A DNA stretch of 64,000 nt, taken from the NCBI GenBank assembly GCA_036172455.1, contig JAXKVY010000003.1, positions 62,001 to 126,000 of the forward strand, read 5' to 3'. Both the position numbers and the translations under genes were made by a program. This stretch comes from Candidatus Izemoplasma sp. (lineage in GTDB: Bacteria; Bacillota_I; Bacilli_A; Izemoplasmatales; Izemoplasmataceae). Each line of letters opens with the position of its first letter. Position 1 is the first letter of the stretch. A model generated the notes under the pieces. It had not been told where the DNA came from and made no database searches. It saw nothing but the letters and a program-made list of their open reading frames with translations. Below, one piece after another: positions 52,622 through 61,295 of the stretch.

Positions 52622-53073
52622 AAGATTATATAAGCTATATAAGAGAGTTGGTTGGGAACCATAAAATCATTATGAATGCGGCTGCTTGTATTATTACAAA
52701 TGAGGATGATCAGGTTCTATTACAACATCGTAGTGATGATCACTATTGGGGATTGCCAGGTGGTATTATGGAACTTGGCGAAACAGAGAAAGAAACCTGT
52801 ATCAGAGAAGTTAAGGAAGAAACCGGGTTAGAAATAGAGGTTATATCATTTTTAGGGACCTTCCATAATAAGCATAAAACATGGCCAAACGGTGATGAAG
52901 CACATGTCATTTGTGCTATATTTACTGCTAAGGTGACTGGTGGTACTTTACATACAAACAATGAAGAGACTCTAGCACTAGATTTCTTTTCCTCAGATAA
53001 TTTACCTAATATTGATGCAGTCGATCATTTAGAAGCATTAACCTATTACTATGATATAAAACGAGGTGACTAA
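52618..53073 (+). CDS. Nudix hydrolase
   Basis: A 151-residue enzyme. GGIMELGETEKETCIREVKEETGLEI near residue 45-70 is a full Nudix box with the REVKEE metal site. Substrate is probably a nucleoside di- or triphosphate derivative but cannot be told. It overlaps the upstream Nudix gene by 4 bases (ATGA), and the acyltransferase gene starts 1 base after its stop, so the cluster from DUF554 onward is an operon. Confidence 0.88.
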   Translation: MKDYISYIRELVGNHKIIMNAAACIITNEDDQVLLQHRSDDHYWGLPGGIMELGETEKETCIREVKEETGLEIEVISFLGTFHNKHKTWPNGDEAHVICAIFTAKVTGGTLHTNNEETLALDFFSSDNLPNIDAVDHLEALTYYYDIKRGD

Positions 53074-53074
53074 C

Positions 53075-54223
53075 ATGAAGAAACGCAAAAAAGATATCCA
53101 ACAAGATGTTTTATTAAAAATCGTTAAGCAATTTGCGAAGGTATGGATGTTATTCGACGCTAAAGTTAAGGCTATTTTCCATGGAGACTTTTCCAAGAAA
53201 CGACAAACACCATATGTATTACTCGCAAATCATACCTTTTTATTCGATGTAGTACATGTGCCATTGCGACTCAGAAAGACCCCATTTATAATCGCATCAC
53301 ATAACCTATTTACAACTCAGCCTACAAAATTTTTATTAACAGAAATTGCCCATGCTATTCCAAAGTCTAAAGGAGCGAGTGATATTCGCGCAGCCCGTGA
53401 ACTGATCGGTGCAGTTAAACGTGGGTACCCTATCTTGATTTTTCCTGAAGGAAATACTACCTTTAATGGCGAAACTAACTACATTGAGGAAGCGACAATG
53501 AAACTGATAAAAAAACTAAAAGTAGATGTGATCGCCTGTAATGTTAAAGGTGGCTACTTATCTAAGCCACGTTGGGCCACAGGGAAGCGCAAGAAACGAC
53601 AAATTCAAATGGATTATTTTAAGATAATCGATAAAGAGGATTTAAAAACTATGCCACTAGATGACATTTCTCAAAAAGTGAACGAAGCATTGTATTTTAA
53701 TGCCTATGAATATCAACGGAAACATATGATTAAACACCCTGGTAAAACGCTCGCAGAAGGTATTGATAATTTACTTTATTTGTGTCCCCATTGTCATCAT
53801 GTAAACACGATCGAAGCAGAAGGGAATACGTTTTACTGTACACATTGTGACACAATAGGGACTTATGATGAGTATGGGTTTTTAAATGGATTTAAATTTG
53901 ATAATACCGTCGATTGGGATAATTACCAAAAAGAACACAACCATTTACTGTTAAACGCAGCGTTTTCATCACCTGCGAAATCATATCAGGTTAATTCGAA
54001 AACGTATGAACGAACATTTTTAGGTAATGTTACCCTTACCTACAAAGATCATGCGTTTCATATAACGGGTGATTACGAGATGATATTACCGTTTGCGGAA
54101 GTATCCAATCCAACAATAACCCTCAGGCGCGACTTTAATATTTTTATGAAGGACACCCAATATGTCTTTAAGATAGAGAGTCATGTCATGGCATTTTTAC
54201 GCGTCGTACAAGATAAATATTAA
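53075..54223 (+). CDS. 1-acyl-glycerol-3-phosphate acyltransferase-like protein with zinc ribbon
   Basis: A 382-residue protein. NHTFLFD near residue 47 is the HX4D acyltransferase motif, and FPEGNTTF near 125 the phosphate-binding block. After the 230-residue acyltransferase domain comes a C4 zinc ribbon, CPHCHHVN and CTHCDTIG around residues 235-265, then about 110 residues of strands. This C-terminal extension is unusual for PlsC. ATG 53075 follows CGAGGTGA. It may make phosphatidic acid or acylate another lipid. Confidence 0.82.
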   Translation: MKKRKKDIQQDVLLKIVKQFAKVWMLFDAKVKAIFHGDFSKKRQTPYVLLANHTFLFDVVHVPLRLRKTPFIIASHNLFTTQPTKFLLTEIAHAIPKSKGASDIRAARELIGAVKRGYPILIFPEGNTTFNGETNYIEEATMKLIKKLKVDVIACNVKGGYLSKPRWATGKRKKRQIQMDYFKIIDKEDLKTMPLDDISQKVNEALYFNAYEYQRKHMIKHPGKTLAEGIDNLLYLCPHCHHVNTIEAEGNTFYCTHCDTIGTYDEYGFLNGFKFDNTVDWDNYQKEHNHLLLNAAFSSPAKSYQVNSKTYERTFLGNVTLTYKDHAFHITGDYEMILPFAEVSNPTITLRRDFNIFMKDTQYVFKIESHVMAFLRVVQDKY

Positions 54224-54279
54224 AAGATGTTTAAAGCACTTAGCAATGTATGATATAATTGAAATAGGAGGCGATTGTT

Positions 54280-54519
54280 ATGAGTGAACCAGTACGTGCT
54301 GGCGATGGACCACAAAAAGTTACATTAGAAAAAGGGAAAACGTATTTATGGTGTCAATGTGGCCGTTCAGATACCCAACCATTCTGCGACGGATCTCACA
54401 AAGAAACCGAGTTTACGCCAAAGAAGTTTAGCCCAAAAGAAACCGGTGATTACTATCTATGCATGTGTAAACAAACGAGTAATCAACCTTATTGTGACGG
54501 ATCACATAGAAAAAAATAA
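54280..54519 (+). CDS. Double CDGSH iron-sulfur protein
   Basis: A 79-residue protein carrying two CDGSH motifs: CQCGRSDTQPFCDGSH near residues 27-42 and CMCKQTSNQPYCDGSH near 60-75. Each binds a 2Fe-2S cluster through three cysteines and one histidine, as in mitoNEET relatives. Length and arrangement match the bacterial two-motif type. AGGAGGCG precedes ATG 54280. Redox or cluster transfer role. Confidence 0.93.
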   Translation: MSEPVRAGDGPQKVTLEKGKTYLWCQCGRSDTQPFCDGSHKETEFTPKKFSPKETGDYYLCMCKQTSNQPYCDGSHRKK

Positions 54520-54547
54520 AATTAGTGGACATTCCACTAATTTTTTT
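54516..54547 (+). terminator. Intrinsic terminator
   Basis: AAATTAGTGGA-CAT-TCCACTAATTT followed by Ts. Confidence 0.9.
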
Positions 54548-54587
54548 CTGTGAAATTATGATATAATAAATCATTGAAGGATGTGAT

Positions 54588-55205
54588 ATGATGACAGAAC
54601 TTATATTACGATTAATAACACTGATAGTTATTGGGGGATTGATTGGTTATTTCACCAATAAACTGGCAATAAAAATGCTTTTTAGACCCGTGAATCCAAT
54701 CAATATTTTAGGCTTTAAAATTCAAGGTGTCTTTCCTAAACGAAAAGATAAAATGGCTAAATCATTGGCAGAAATTATCGAACGCGATTTACTAACGAAA
54801 GATGTGTTAGTAGAGGAATTGCTTAATGATGAAAATATAGGCAATTTAAAAGTGAAAATCAAAGACCATTTTATTGAAGCAATTAGTGATAGTATCCCAC
54901 CGATGGTGAAAATGTTCTTAGGCGAAAATCCAAAAGCTAAAATAGCTGAAATGATTGAAAAACGTGGGGATGCAATTCTCGACCAGCTTGTAGAAGTCTT
55001 GAAAGCAGAAGGGTTCGATAATATTGATGTTTACGCTATAGTGAAACGGAAAATTGATGAACTTGACTTTATAGAGTTTGAACAACTCATCTTTGGCTTA
55101 ATGAAACAAGAACTTAAGTTTGTCGAAGTAGTGGGACTTTTCTTAGGAGCCTTTATTGGCGCCTTACAGTTTGTGATAACGCTAGTATTACCAATGATTT
55201 TATAA
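54588..55205 (+). CDS. DUF445 membrane protein (YheB-like)
   Basis: A 205-residue protein. GGLIGYFTNKLAIKMLFRPVNP near residue 17-38 with PKRKDKMAKSLAEIIERDLL is the DUF445 start; one helix at each end flanks a helical middle. Usual members are about 380 residues, so this is the short form. Function unknown. Two ATGs in tandem; 54588 is used. Confidence 0.85.
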   Translation: MMTELILRLITLIVIGGLIGYFTNKLAIKMLFRPVNPINILGFKIQGVFPKRKDKMAKSLAEIIERDLLTKDVLVEELLNDENIGNLKVKIKDHFIEAISDSIPPMVKMFLGENPKAKIAEMIEKRGDAILDQLVEVLKAEGFDNIDVYAIVKRKIDELDFIEFEQLIFGLMKQELKFVEVVGLFLGAFIGALQFVITLVLPMIL

Positions 55206-55208
55206 AAG

Positions 55209-55242
55209 TAAGAGCTATGAGTTGCCTCATAGCTCTTTTCAT
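55209..55242. terminator. Bidirectional terminator
   Basis: AAGAGCTATGAG-TTGC-CTCATAGCTCTT, a perfect stem between convergent genes. Confidence 0.92.
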
Positions 55243-55251
55243 TTATACAGT

Positions 55252-56661
55252 TTATTTTTTAAGAGGATCTAATATCACATTTAGAGCTTGCTCTATGGCA
55301 TAAGTGACTTCTATCAAGGTTTGTTCATTGAATCGTTTAGCTAAAAAGTAACTACCAATTGGCATGTTGTCTTCATCTAATCCTAATGGAAGAGTTAAAG
55401 AAGGAAATCCACAAGTAGGACCTAAAGATGTATAATTAGCAAAGAGAATAACATCTATATGATTATTATCAAAAGTATTATCCAGTGTCTCTTGTAAAGT
55501 TTTTCGCTCACTCAGACCTTCAACATATTCCACTTCATTACATCGGCCGCTCGTATTATATTCACTTTCTTCTAAAAGATGTTGACCATACTTAAGTCTA
55601 TCGTACGAATATGCTCGGTTTTGTGTGATTAATTCATGCAACGATTTCACTGGCATATCTTCTGTATTTAAGTAATGGTTAAAACATTGCTTGAACTCAT
55701 ACAATAATATATTATACAGTTTTTTAGGCTCATTAAGTTCAAAATCAGTTATTATCTTAGCACCTAAACCTTGTATAGTGTCTACAAGGTGGTCAAATTG
55801 CTTCTGAGATTCTTTAGACAGGTCTTCGTACCCTTTTTTATGAATCCCGATGGTCTTACTTTTGAGTGATTTTGATAGGCTTGAAAGATCAATCTTATCA
55901 ATAGATTTTGTCAGTGTAATTGGATCTTCCGAGTCCGCTGTCATCATACTATTTAATAAAGTGGCAACATCTTTTACCCGGTTTCCTATGGGTCCAGCAG
56001 TGTCAAGTGTTGTCGATATTGGAACGATACCTGTTCGACTTACTAAGCCAATTGTTGGTTTTAATCCGATAACACCATTGGTGCGCGAGGGGGAAATGAT
56101 ACTCCCTGATGTCTCAGTTCCAATAGTAACTGGTGCTAACCTTAAACTCGCAGCTACGGCACTACCTGTTGAACTTCCTGATGGGTCGTGTTTGACATCC
56201 CATGGACAACGCACATAACCACCATAAGATGAATAGCCGTTCACATTATTTAAAGTCATAAAATTAGCGAGTTCGGTCAAATTTGCTTTACCAAGAATAA
56301 CTGCACCATCTTTGAGTAGACTCTTCACCAAAGTTGCATCATCGCTAGCATAATGATTTTTAAATGCTAGTGCGCCTGCGGTTGTATGCATTTTGCCTAA
56401 TGTCGAAATGTTATCCTTTAAGATTACTGGTATACCATGAAGTTGACCAACATCTTTATTTTGACCTCTTTCATAGTCTCTTTGCTGTGCTTGATTTAAA
56501 GCGTCAGGGTTTACTTCTAGAATACTGTTATATCGTGGTTCACCTTGATCGATAGTAGCAATACGGTTTAAAAAATGCATTGTTAAGGTATATGAGGTGA
56601 GTTTCCCCTCACGCATAAGTCCTTGTAATTCTTCAATTGATAGATCATGAAAATTTGACAT
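55252..56661 (-). CDS. Amidase-signature enzyme
   Basis: A 469-residue amidase. The triad is visible: lysine in VILKDNIST near residue 83, cis-serine and nucleophile in DPSGSSTGSAVAASL and TETSGSIISPS near 160-190. GVIGLKPTIGLVSRTGI follows. Such enzymes hydrolyse amides; a peptide-amidase-like role is possible, and GatA is unlikely because no gatB or gatC is adjacent. ATG 56661 has GGAGGAATG at good distance. Monocistronic. Confidence 0.88.
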   Translation of the reverse strand: MSNFHDLSIEELQGLMREGKLTSYTLTMHFLNRIATIDQGEPRYNSILEVNPDALNQAQQRDYERGQNKDVGQLHGIPVILKDNISTLGKMHTTAGALAFKNHYASDDATLVKSLLKDGAVILGKANLTELANFMTLNNVNGYSSYGGYVRCPWDVKHDPSGSSTGSAVAASLRLAPVTIGTETSGSIISPSRTNGVIGLKPTIGLVSRTGIVPISTTLDTAGPIGNRVKDVATLLNSMMTADSEDPITLTKSIDKIDLSSLSKSLKSKTIGIHKKGYEDLSKESQKQFDHLVDTIQGLGAKIITDFELNEPKKLYNILLYEFKQCFNHYLNTEDMPVKSLHELITQNRAYSYDRLKYGQHLLEESEYNTSGRCNEVEYVEGLSERKTLQETLDNTFDNNHIDVILFANYTSLGPTCGFPSLTLPLGLDEDNMPIGSYFLAKRFNEQTLIEVTYAIEQALNVILDPLKK

Positions 56662-56760
56662 AATCATTCCTCCTTTTTATTATTATATCATATATTTTAA
56701 AACATTCGTTTTTTGTTTGTTTGATATCATGACATTTAGTATAATATAAGTGGTGATAAG

Positions 56761-57591
56761 ATGAAAGCAGACTTACATATGCATACGACCTTTTCAGATG
56801 GTCGTAAGACACCTGAGGCGTTAATTAACCGTGCTAAAGCTAAAGGGCTCGACATTATTGCAATTACAGATCATGATACTATCCAAGATGTTGAGCGCAT
56901 TCAAGAATTGGCAAATCAAGCTGGTATACGTTATATTCCTGGTGTTGAGTTGTCGACAGTAGTAGAAAACATAAGTGTTCACATATTGGGATACTTTAGA
57001 GATGATTCTTATAATGGAGAGCGTCTACAAAATTATTTCAGATTTATCAAAGAAGCGCGTGAAAAGCGTGCAAAAAAAATCATTACGCGATTACAAAAAT
57101 ATTTTGATATCGAGATTGAATATGATCGTGTATATGATATAGCGAGTGGCATTATCGCAAGACCTCACATAGCTAAAGCCATTACTGAAAAATACCCTGA
57201 GTATACACATGATGATATTTTTGATACAATGATTGGCGAAACATGTAAAGCGTATGTACCAACAAGCGAGTTGGATGTAGCTTCTGGTATCAAGCTATTA
57301 AAAGATCATAATTGCTTGGTTGTATTGGCTCATCCAACATTAGTGAAACCACAAATCAAAGATAAGGTTTTTACCTATGACTTTGATGGTCTTGAAGCAA
57401 AATACTATAGAAATAAACCAGGTGAGGAAGACAAGTTTCGTTCTTTTGCGAAAGAGAATGGAATGATTATCACAGGGGGTAGTGATTACCATGGCATTGC
57501 AGGTGATACAAAACATGGGGACCTAGGCGAGGTCACATTATCGGGTAAAGATTTAGATATATTTTTAAAAAACATTAAAAAACGTGGTTAA
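56761..57591 (+). CDS. PHP-domain phosphoesterase (TrpH/RNase AM-like)
   Basis: A 276-residue PHP enzyme. DLHMHTTFSDG at residue 4, AITDHDT near 37, GVELST near 60, VVLAHPTLV near 195 and GGSDYHG near 240 are the metal-binding blocks. It matches TrpH/YciV, a nucleoside 3',5'-bisphosphate phosphatase and 5'-3' exoribonuclease for RNA ends. GTGGTGAT precedes ATG 56761. Confidence 0.9.
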   Translation: MKADLHMHTTFSDGRKTPEALINRAKAKGLDIIAITDHDTIQDVERIQELANQAGIRYIPGVELSTVVENISVHILGYFRDDSYNGERLQNYFRFIKEAREKRAKKIITRLQKYFDIEIEYDRVYDIASGIIARPHIAKAITEKYPEYTHDDIFDTMIGETCKAYVPTSELDVASGIKLLKDHNCLVVLAHPTLVKPQIKDKVFTYDFDGLEAKYYRNKPGEEDKFRSFAKENGMIITGGSDYHGIAGDTKHGDLGEVTLSGKDLDIFLKNIKKRG

Positions 57592-57639
57592 ATTATTCAA
57601 ATTACGTTATAATAGAAACACGAAAAGGATGTGATGATT

Positions 57640-57993
57640 ATGATGGAAAGCAAAGCAGTACGTGAAACGTTACGTTATAAAGACCGCGGAGAAATTGAAT
57701 ATGTTATTATAGAAGGTTTTGACGGGGCTGGAGATTGCTTAACGTTAAACTATAAGGATGATCAAAAAGAATATACATGGGAATACCATTTCAGTAATGA
57801 TGGAAAAAGTCCATTAGAACATGTTAAGGACACCAGCTATGAAGAACTTAAGAAAGGATTTGTAGAAAACCTTTATGAAAGAGGATATAACCCACATAAA
57901 GGAGAATATCAACTATTAAAAGAATCAATTGTAATCTTTGTCAGTCACAAAGAATACATCGTTGATATTTGTAAGATGAATGGACTATGCTAA
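57640..57993 (+). CDS. Hypothetical soluble protein
   Basis: A protein of about 117 residues behind AAAAGGATG. Strand-rich, acidic-basic mixed, with ETLRYKDRGEIEYVIIEGFDG near the start and FVSHKEYIVDICKMNGLC at the end; two cysteines lie in the last ten residues. No family recognised. It stands alone between PHP and asnB and has a terminator. Confidence 0.6.
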   Translation: MMESKAVRETLRYKDRGEIEYVIIEGFDGAGDCLTLNYKDDQKEYTWEYHFSNDGKSPLEHVKDTSYEELKKGFVENLYERGYNPHKGEYQLLKESIVIFVSHKEYIVDICKMNGLC

Positions 57994-58020
57994 AGATCAG
58001 CCAAAGCTGATCTTTTTTAT
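57992..58020. terminator. Bidirectional terminator
   Basis: AAAGATCAGC-CAAA-GCTGATCTTT with Ts on both strands. Confidence 0.9.
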
Positions 58021-59585
58021 TGCCCACTTTTACCATAGTTTGATAATACACGCGCACTAGGATCGGATACTTTACATCCTTCCCATGATTTATTTGGCAT
58101 CCAATAGTCTTTTATGAGATGACTATGATTAGGATAATATTGATCGAAAATTTCACGATAGAGTAGTGCTTCTTTTGAAAGGGGGATTGGGGCATAATTC
58201 AACCGTTTTTGCTCGTAAGCTTGATCTGTATAATGTGCGTTCGCATAAGCTTTTAATTCATCCACAAGAGAATGCCCAACCGCATCTGAAAAAGCCGCTT
58301 TTTCTCGGTATAATATAGAATGTGGTAGATAGTCATTTGAATCGAATGCTTTACGTAAAATGAACTTACCTGTTTGATATTTATTCATTTTAAACAAAGG
58401 ATTAATTCTTAAGACGTATTGGGCAAAATCAGGATCTCCAAACGGAACTCTAGCTTCTAGAGAGTTCGCCGCCAAACATCGATCTGCACGTAAGACATCA
58501 TACATATATAGTTCCTTCACCCGTTTAATACTCTCTTCTTGAAATGCCTCTTTACTTGGCGCAAAGTCAGTATACTTATAACCGAATAGTTCATCACTAA
58601 CTTCCCCTGTTACTAACGCTTTGATAGAAGTGTTTTGATGTATATGTTTAGCTAATAAATACATACCTATGCTTGCTCTAATCGTTGTGATGTCATAACT
58701 TTCAATAGCGTAAATCACAGATTCTAATGCATCAATAACATCCTCTTTAGTCATTGTTACTTCGGTATGATCAGTTCCAAGATATTCAGCGACTTGTTTC
58801 GCATATTTTAAATCTATTGGATCTGTATCCATACCGATACTGAATGTTTTAATAGGTGCTTTTGTATACTTTTGAGCAATGGCACAAACTAAAGATGAAT
58901 CTAAGCCTCCACTCAGTAAAAATCCTAATGGAGCATCACTTATTAGTCGTTTTCTAACCGCAGCAACAAGTTTATCGTGAATGCTATTTGTGATATCTTC
59001 AAAGAAATGGGTATGATAATGGGAGATTTGTGTTAAATCACTGTATTCAATAAAACGCCCATTTAAGTAATAAAACCCTGGTGGAAAGGGGATCACTTTT
59101 TTTACGTGGGGTAACAGTGCTTTTACCTCACTCGCAAACATGATAGCGCCATCTTTTTGATGGTACCCATAAAATAATGGCCGAATCCCGATAGGATCTC
59201 TAAAAGCAATTAACATATCTTTCTTTGCATCATACATCACTGAGGCAAATTCACCGTCAAGATAATCAATAAAATTAATTCCAAGCGCCTCGTATAGGGG
59301 GAGCAATATTTCACAATCAGAATGTGATTTAGGTGTGAAATCTGATAGGTCATTAAGTAACGACTGATTGTTATATATTTCTGCGTTTGCGACAAGAATA
59401 GAATCCCCATGATAAAAGGGTTGGTTACCGGCCTCGGAAAGACCCATTATGGCAAGTCGTGTAAACCCAAACTGATAGGTATGAAACCGCTCAATTTGTT
59501 GTGTATCTGGTCCACGTTTCATTAAAACTGTTAAATCATCTTGTGTTAGTGGTTCTTGTGAAGTACTGACAATAATTCCGCACAT
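58017..59585 (-). CDS. asnB: Asparagine synthase (glutamine-hydrolysing)
   Basis: A 522-residue AsnB. The Ntn nucleophile is Cys2 (MCGIIVS), glutamine-binding residues follow in the first 180 residues, and the ATP-pyrophosphatase loop SGGLDSSLVCAIAQK lies near 225. It makes asparagine from aspartate, glutamine and ATP. ATG 59585 is chosen over TTG 59588 because Met removal must expose Cys2; AAGGAG lies upstream. A T-box with AAC specifier precedes it, matching the product. Confidence 0.95.
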   Translation of the reverse strand: MCGIIVSTSQEPLTQDDLTVLMKRGPDTQQIERFHTYQFGFTRLAIMGLSEAGNQPFYHGDSILVANAEIYNNQSLLNDLSDFTPKSHSDCEILLPLYEALGINFIDYLDGEFASVMYDAKKDMLIAFRDPIGIRPLFYGYHQKDGAIMFASEVKALLPHVKKVIPFPPGFYYLNGRFIEYSDLTQISHYHTHFFEDITNSIHDKLVAAVRKRLISDAPLGFLLSGGLDSSLVCAIAQKYTKAPIKTFSIGMDTDPIDLKYAKQVAEYLGTDHTEVTMTKEDVIDALESVIYAIESYDITTIRASIGMYLLAKHIHQNTSIKALVTGEVSDELFGYKYTDFAPSKEAFQEESIKRVKELYMYDVLRADRCLAANSLEARVPFGDPDFAQYVLRINPLFKMNKYQTGKFILRKAFDSNDYLPHSILYREKAAFSDAVGHSLVDELKAYANAHYTDQAYEQKRLNYAPIPLSKEALLYREIFDQYYPNHSHLIKDYWMPNKSWEGCKVSDPSARVLSNYGKSGQ

Positions 59586-59603
59586 CAAATCAACTCCTTA
59601 TTA

Positions 59604-59826
59604 ATATTAAAAAAAGCCCGCCCCAATATGGGACGGACTATTGTCCGCGATACCACCCAAGTTGCATGAAAATCACGCCACTTAACATGATAACGGAATG
59701 ACCGGCTATATCTACTATTATTTCGATACAGCAACTCATAGGTGTTCAGAATATCTGCTTATTTATCTAGCTCTCACCATCCTAGACTCGCTTTAAAACA
59801 GGGAAGATACCTGGTGTCCTAATCAT
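59604..59826 (-). promoter_or_regulatory. T-box leader, tRNA-Asn responsive
   Basis: On the minus strand: AGCGAGTC and GGATGGTGAGAGC distal Stem I region, candidate specifier AAC at 59746-59744 (TCTGAACACC), T-box GGGTGGTATCGCGG at 59658-59645 and a GTCCGTCCC / GGGGCGGGC terminator with seven Ts (59639-59610). AAC codes asparagine and agrees with asnB. It fills almost the whole 243-base gap after livF. No clear promoter is seen in the gap, so it may act on read-through from the liv operon or on a promoter inside livF. Confidence 0.9.
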
Positions 59827-59830
59827 CGTT

Positions 59831-60544
59831 TTATGCGCTTAAATATGCTTCTTTAATTTTATCATCGTTTAATAAATCTTTAGACTTACCTGATAATGTA
59901 ATCTTACCTGTTTCTAACACATAGGCTTTATCAGATATGTGTAACGCTTGATTAGCGTTTTGTTCAACAAGTAGAATCGTTGTACCTGCCTCATTTATTT
60001 CACGAATGATATCAAATATATCTTTTACCAAGATAGGGGCTAGACCCATAGATGGCTCATCTAGTAATAAAATTTTCGGATGACTCATTAAAGCTCGTCC
60101 TATCGCAAGCATTTGTTGCTCACCACCGGATAAAGTCCCAGCGATTTGATTGAGGCGCTCTTTAAGTCTTGGAAAACGGATGAACACTCGTTCTAAATCC
60201 GACTTAATCTTGGCTTTATCTTTACGGTAATATGCCCCCATTTCAAGATTTTCTAGCACTGTTAAATCGGGAAAGACATGACGTCCTTCAGGCACATGAG
60301 AAACACCAATATGGACAACATCATGTGCCTTGTAGTTACTTAATGAGTTTCCTAAAAAGGTGATATCACCATCACTTTTATCAAGTAATTGTGATATGGC
60401 TTTTAAAATCGTTGTTTTACCCGCGCCATTTGAACCAATTAATGTGACAATGTCACCTTCGTTAACTTCAAATGAGACGCCTTTAATGGCGTGTATCACA
60501 CCATAGTGTACATGTAAATTATCTACTTTTAACATTTTACTCAC
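59831..60544 (-). CDS. livF: Branched-chain amino acid ABC transporter ATP-binding protein LivF
   Basis: A 237-residue ATPase. Walker A GSNGAGKTT near residue 38, SHVPEGRHVFPDLTV near 83, signature LSGGEQQMLAIGRAL near 137, Walker B ILLLDEPSMGL near 158 and switch LLVEQNA. The PEGRHVF block is typical of LivF. It overlaps livG by 8 bases. Confidence 0.95.
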   Translation of the reverse strand: MSKMLKVDNLHVHYGVIHAIKGVSFEVNEGDIVTLIGSNGAGKTTILKAISQLLDKSDGDITFLGNSLSNYKAHDVVHIGVSHVPEGRHVFPDLTVLENLEMGAYYRKDKAKIKSDLERVFIRFPRLKERLNQIAGTLSGGEQQMLAIGRALMSHPKILLLDEPSMGLAPILVKDIFDIIREINEAGTTILLVEQNANQALHISDKAYVLETGKITLSGKSKDLLNDDKIKEAYLSA

Positions 60545-61295
60545 CTAAATATGCCTTTATAACGTCTTTGTTTGTACGAATCTCTTCTGGATTACCTTTC
60601 GCAATTACTCTGCCATAATCAATCACGACAATCCGTTCACAAATACCCATGACAAGTTTCATATCATGTTCTATGAGTAATATGGATACTTTAAATTGGT
60701 TTTTAATTAACTTAATTGTTGCCATGAGTTCTTCAGTTTCTTGCGGATTCATCCCAGCAGCTGGTTCGTCTAATAAAAGAATTTGTGGATTTGTTGCGAG
60801 TGCACGAGCAATTTCTAGCTTACGTTGCTTACCATAGGGTAGATTTTTAGCTAAATGGTCTTTAAACTCTAGTAAATCAAACACATCGAGTAACTCTTTC
60901 GCGATGCCATTTGCTCTTGATTCTTCAATTTTGTATTTACGCGTTTTAAAAATACTGGCTAATAACGTGTAGTCCATCCGGTTGTGATAGGCAACTTTGA
61001 TATTATCAAGTACTGTCATATTTTTAAACAAACGAATATTTTGAAATGTTCGTGAACTACCTAATAAGACGATATCACTAGGACGTTTACCAATGGTGCT
61101 GACACCATTTAACCGAATAGTACCTTCAGTTGGTGTGTAAACGCCTGTTAGGAGGTTGAAAATCGTCGTCTTACCTGCACCATTAGGTCCAATCAGACCC
61201 ACAAGTTCATTATGATCGACTGATAGATTAAAATGATCGACAGCCTTTAGACCACCAAAATGAATACTCAGGTCGTTAATTTCTAAAATAGCCAT
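60537..61295 (-). CDS. livG: Branched-chain amino acid ABC transporter ATP-binding protein LivG
   Basis: A 252-residue ATPase. Walker A GPNGAGKTT near residue 36, SRTFQNIRLFKNMTV near 83, LPYGKQRKLEIARALATNP near 147 and ILLLDEPAAGMNPQE near 168 with IEHDM are LivG hallmarks. It starts on the base where livM ends. Confidence 0.95.
   Translation of the reverse strand: MAILEINDLSIHFGGLKAVDHFNLSVDHNELVGLIGPNGAGKTTIFNLLTGVYTPTEGTIRLNGVSTIGKRPSDIVLLGSSRTFQNIRLFKNMTVLDNIKVAYHNRMDYTLLASIFKTRKYKIEESRANGIAKELLDVFDLLEFKDHLAKNLPYGKQRKLEIARALATNPQILLLDEPAAGMNPQETEELMATIKLIKNQFKVSILLIEHDMKLVMGICERIVVIDYGRVIAKGNPEEIRTNKDVIKAYLGE

Noticed and set aside
55252-56661. Glutamyl-tRNA amidotransferase subunit A (GatA)
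   Set aside because: No gatB or gatC is adjacent, and the C-terminal region differs; it is a generic amidase-signature enzyme.
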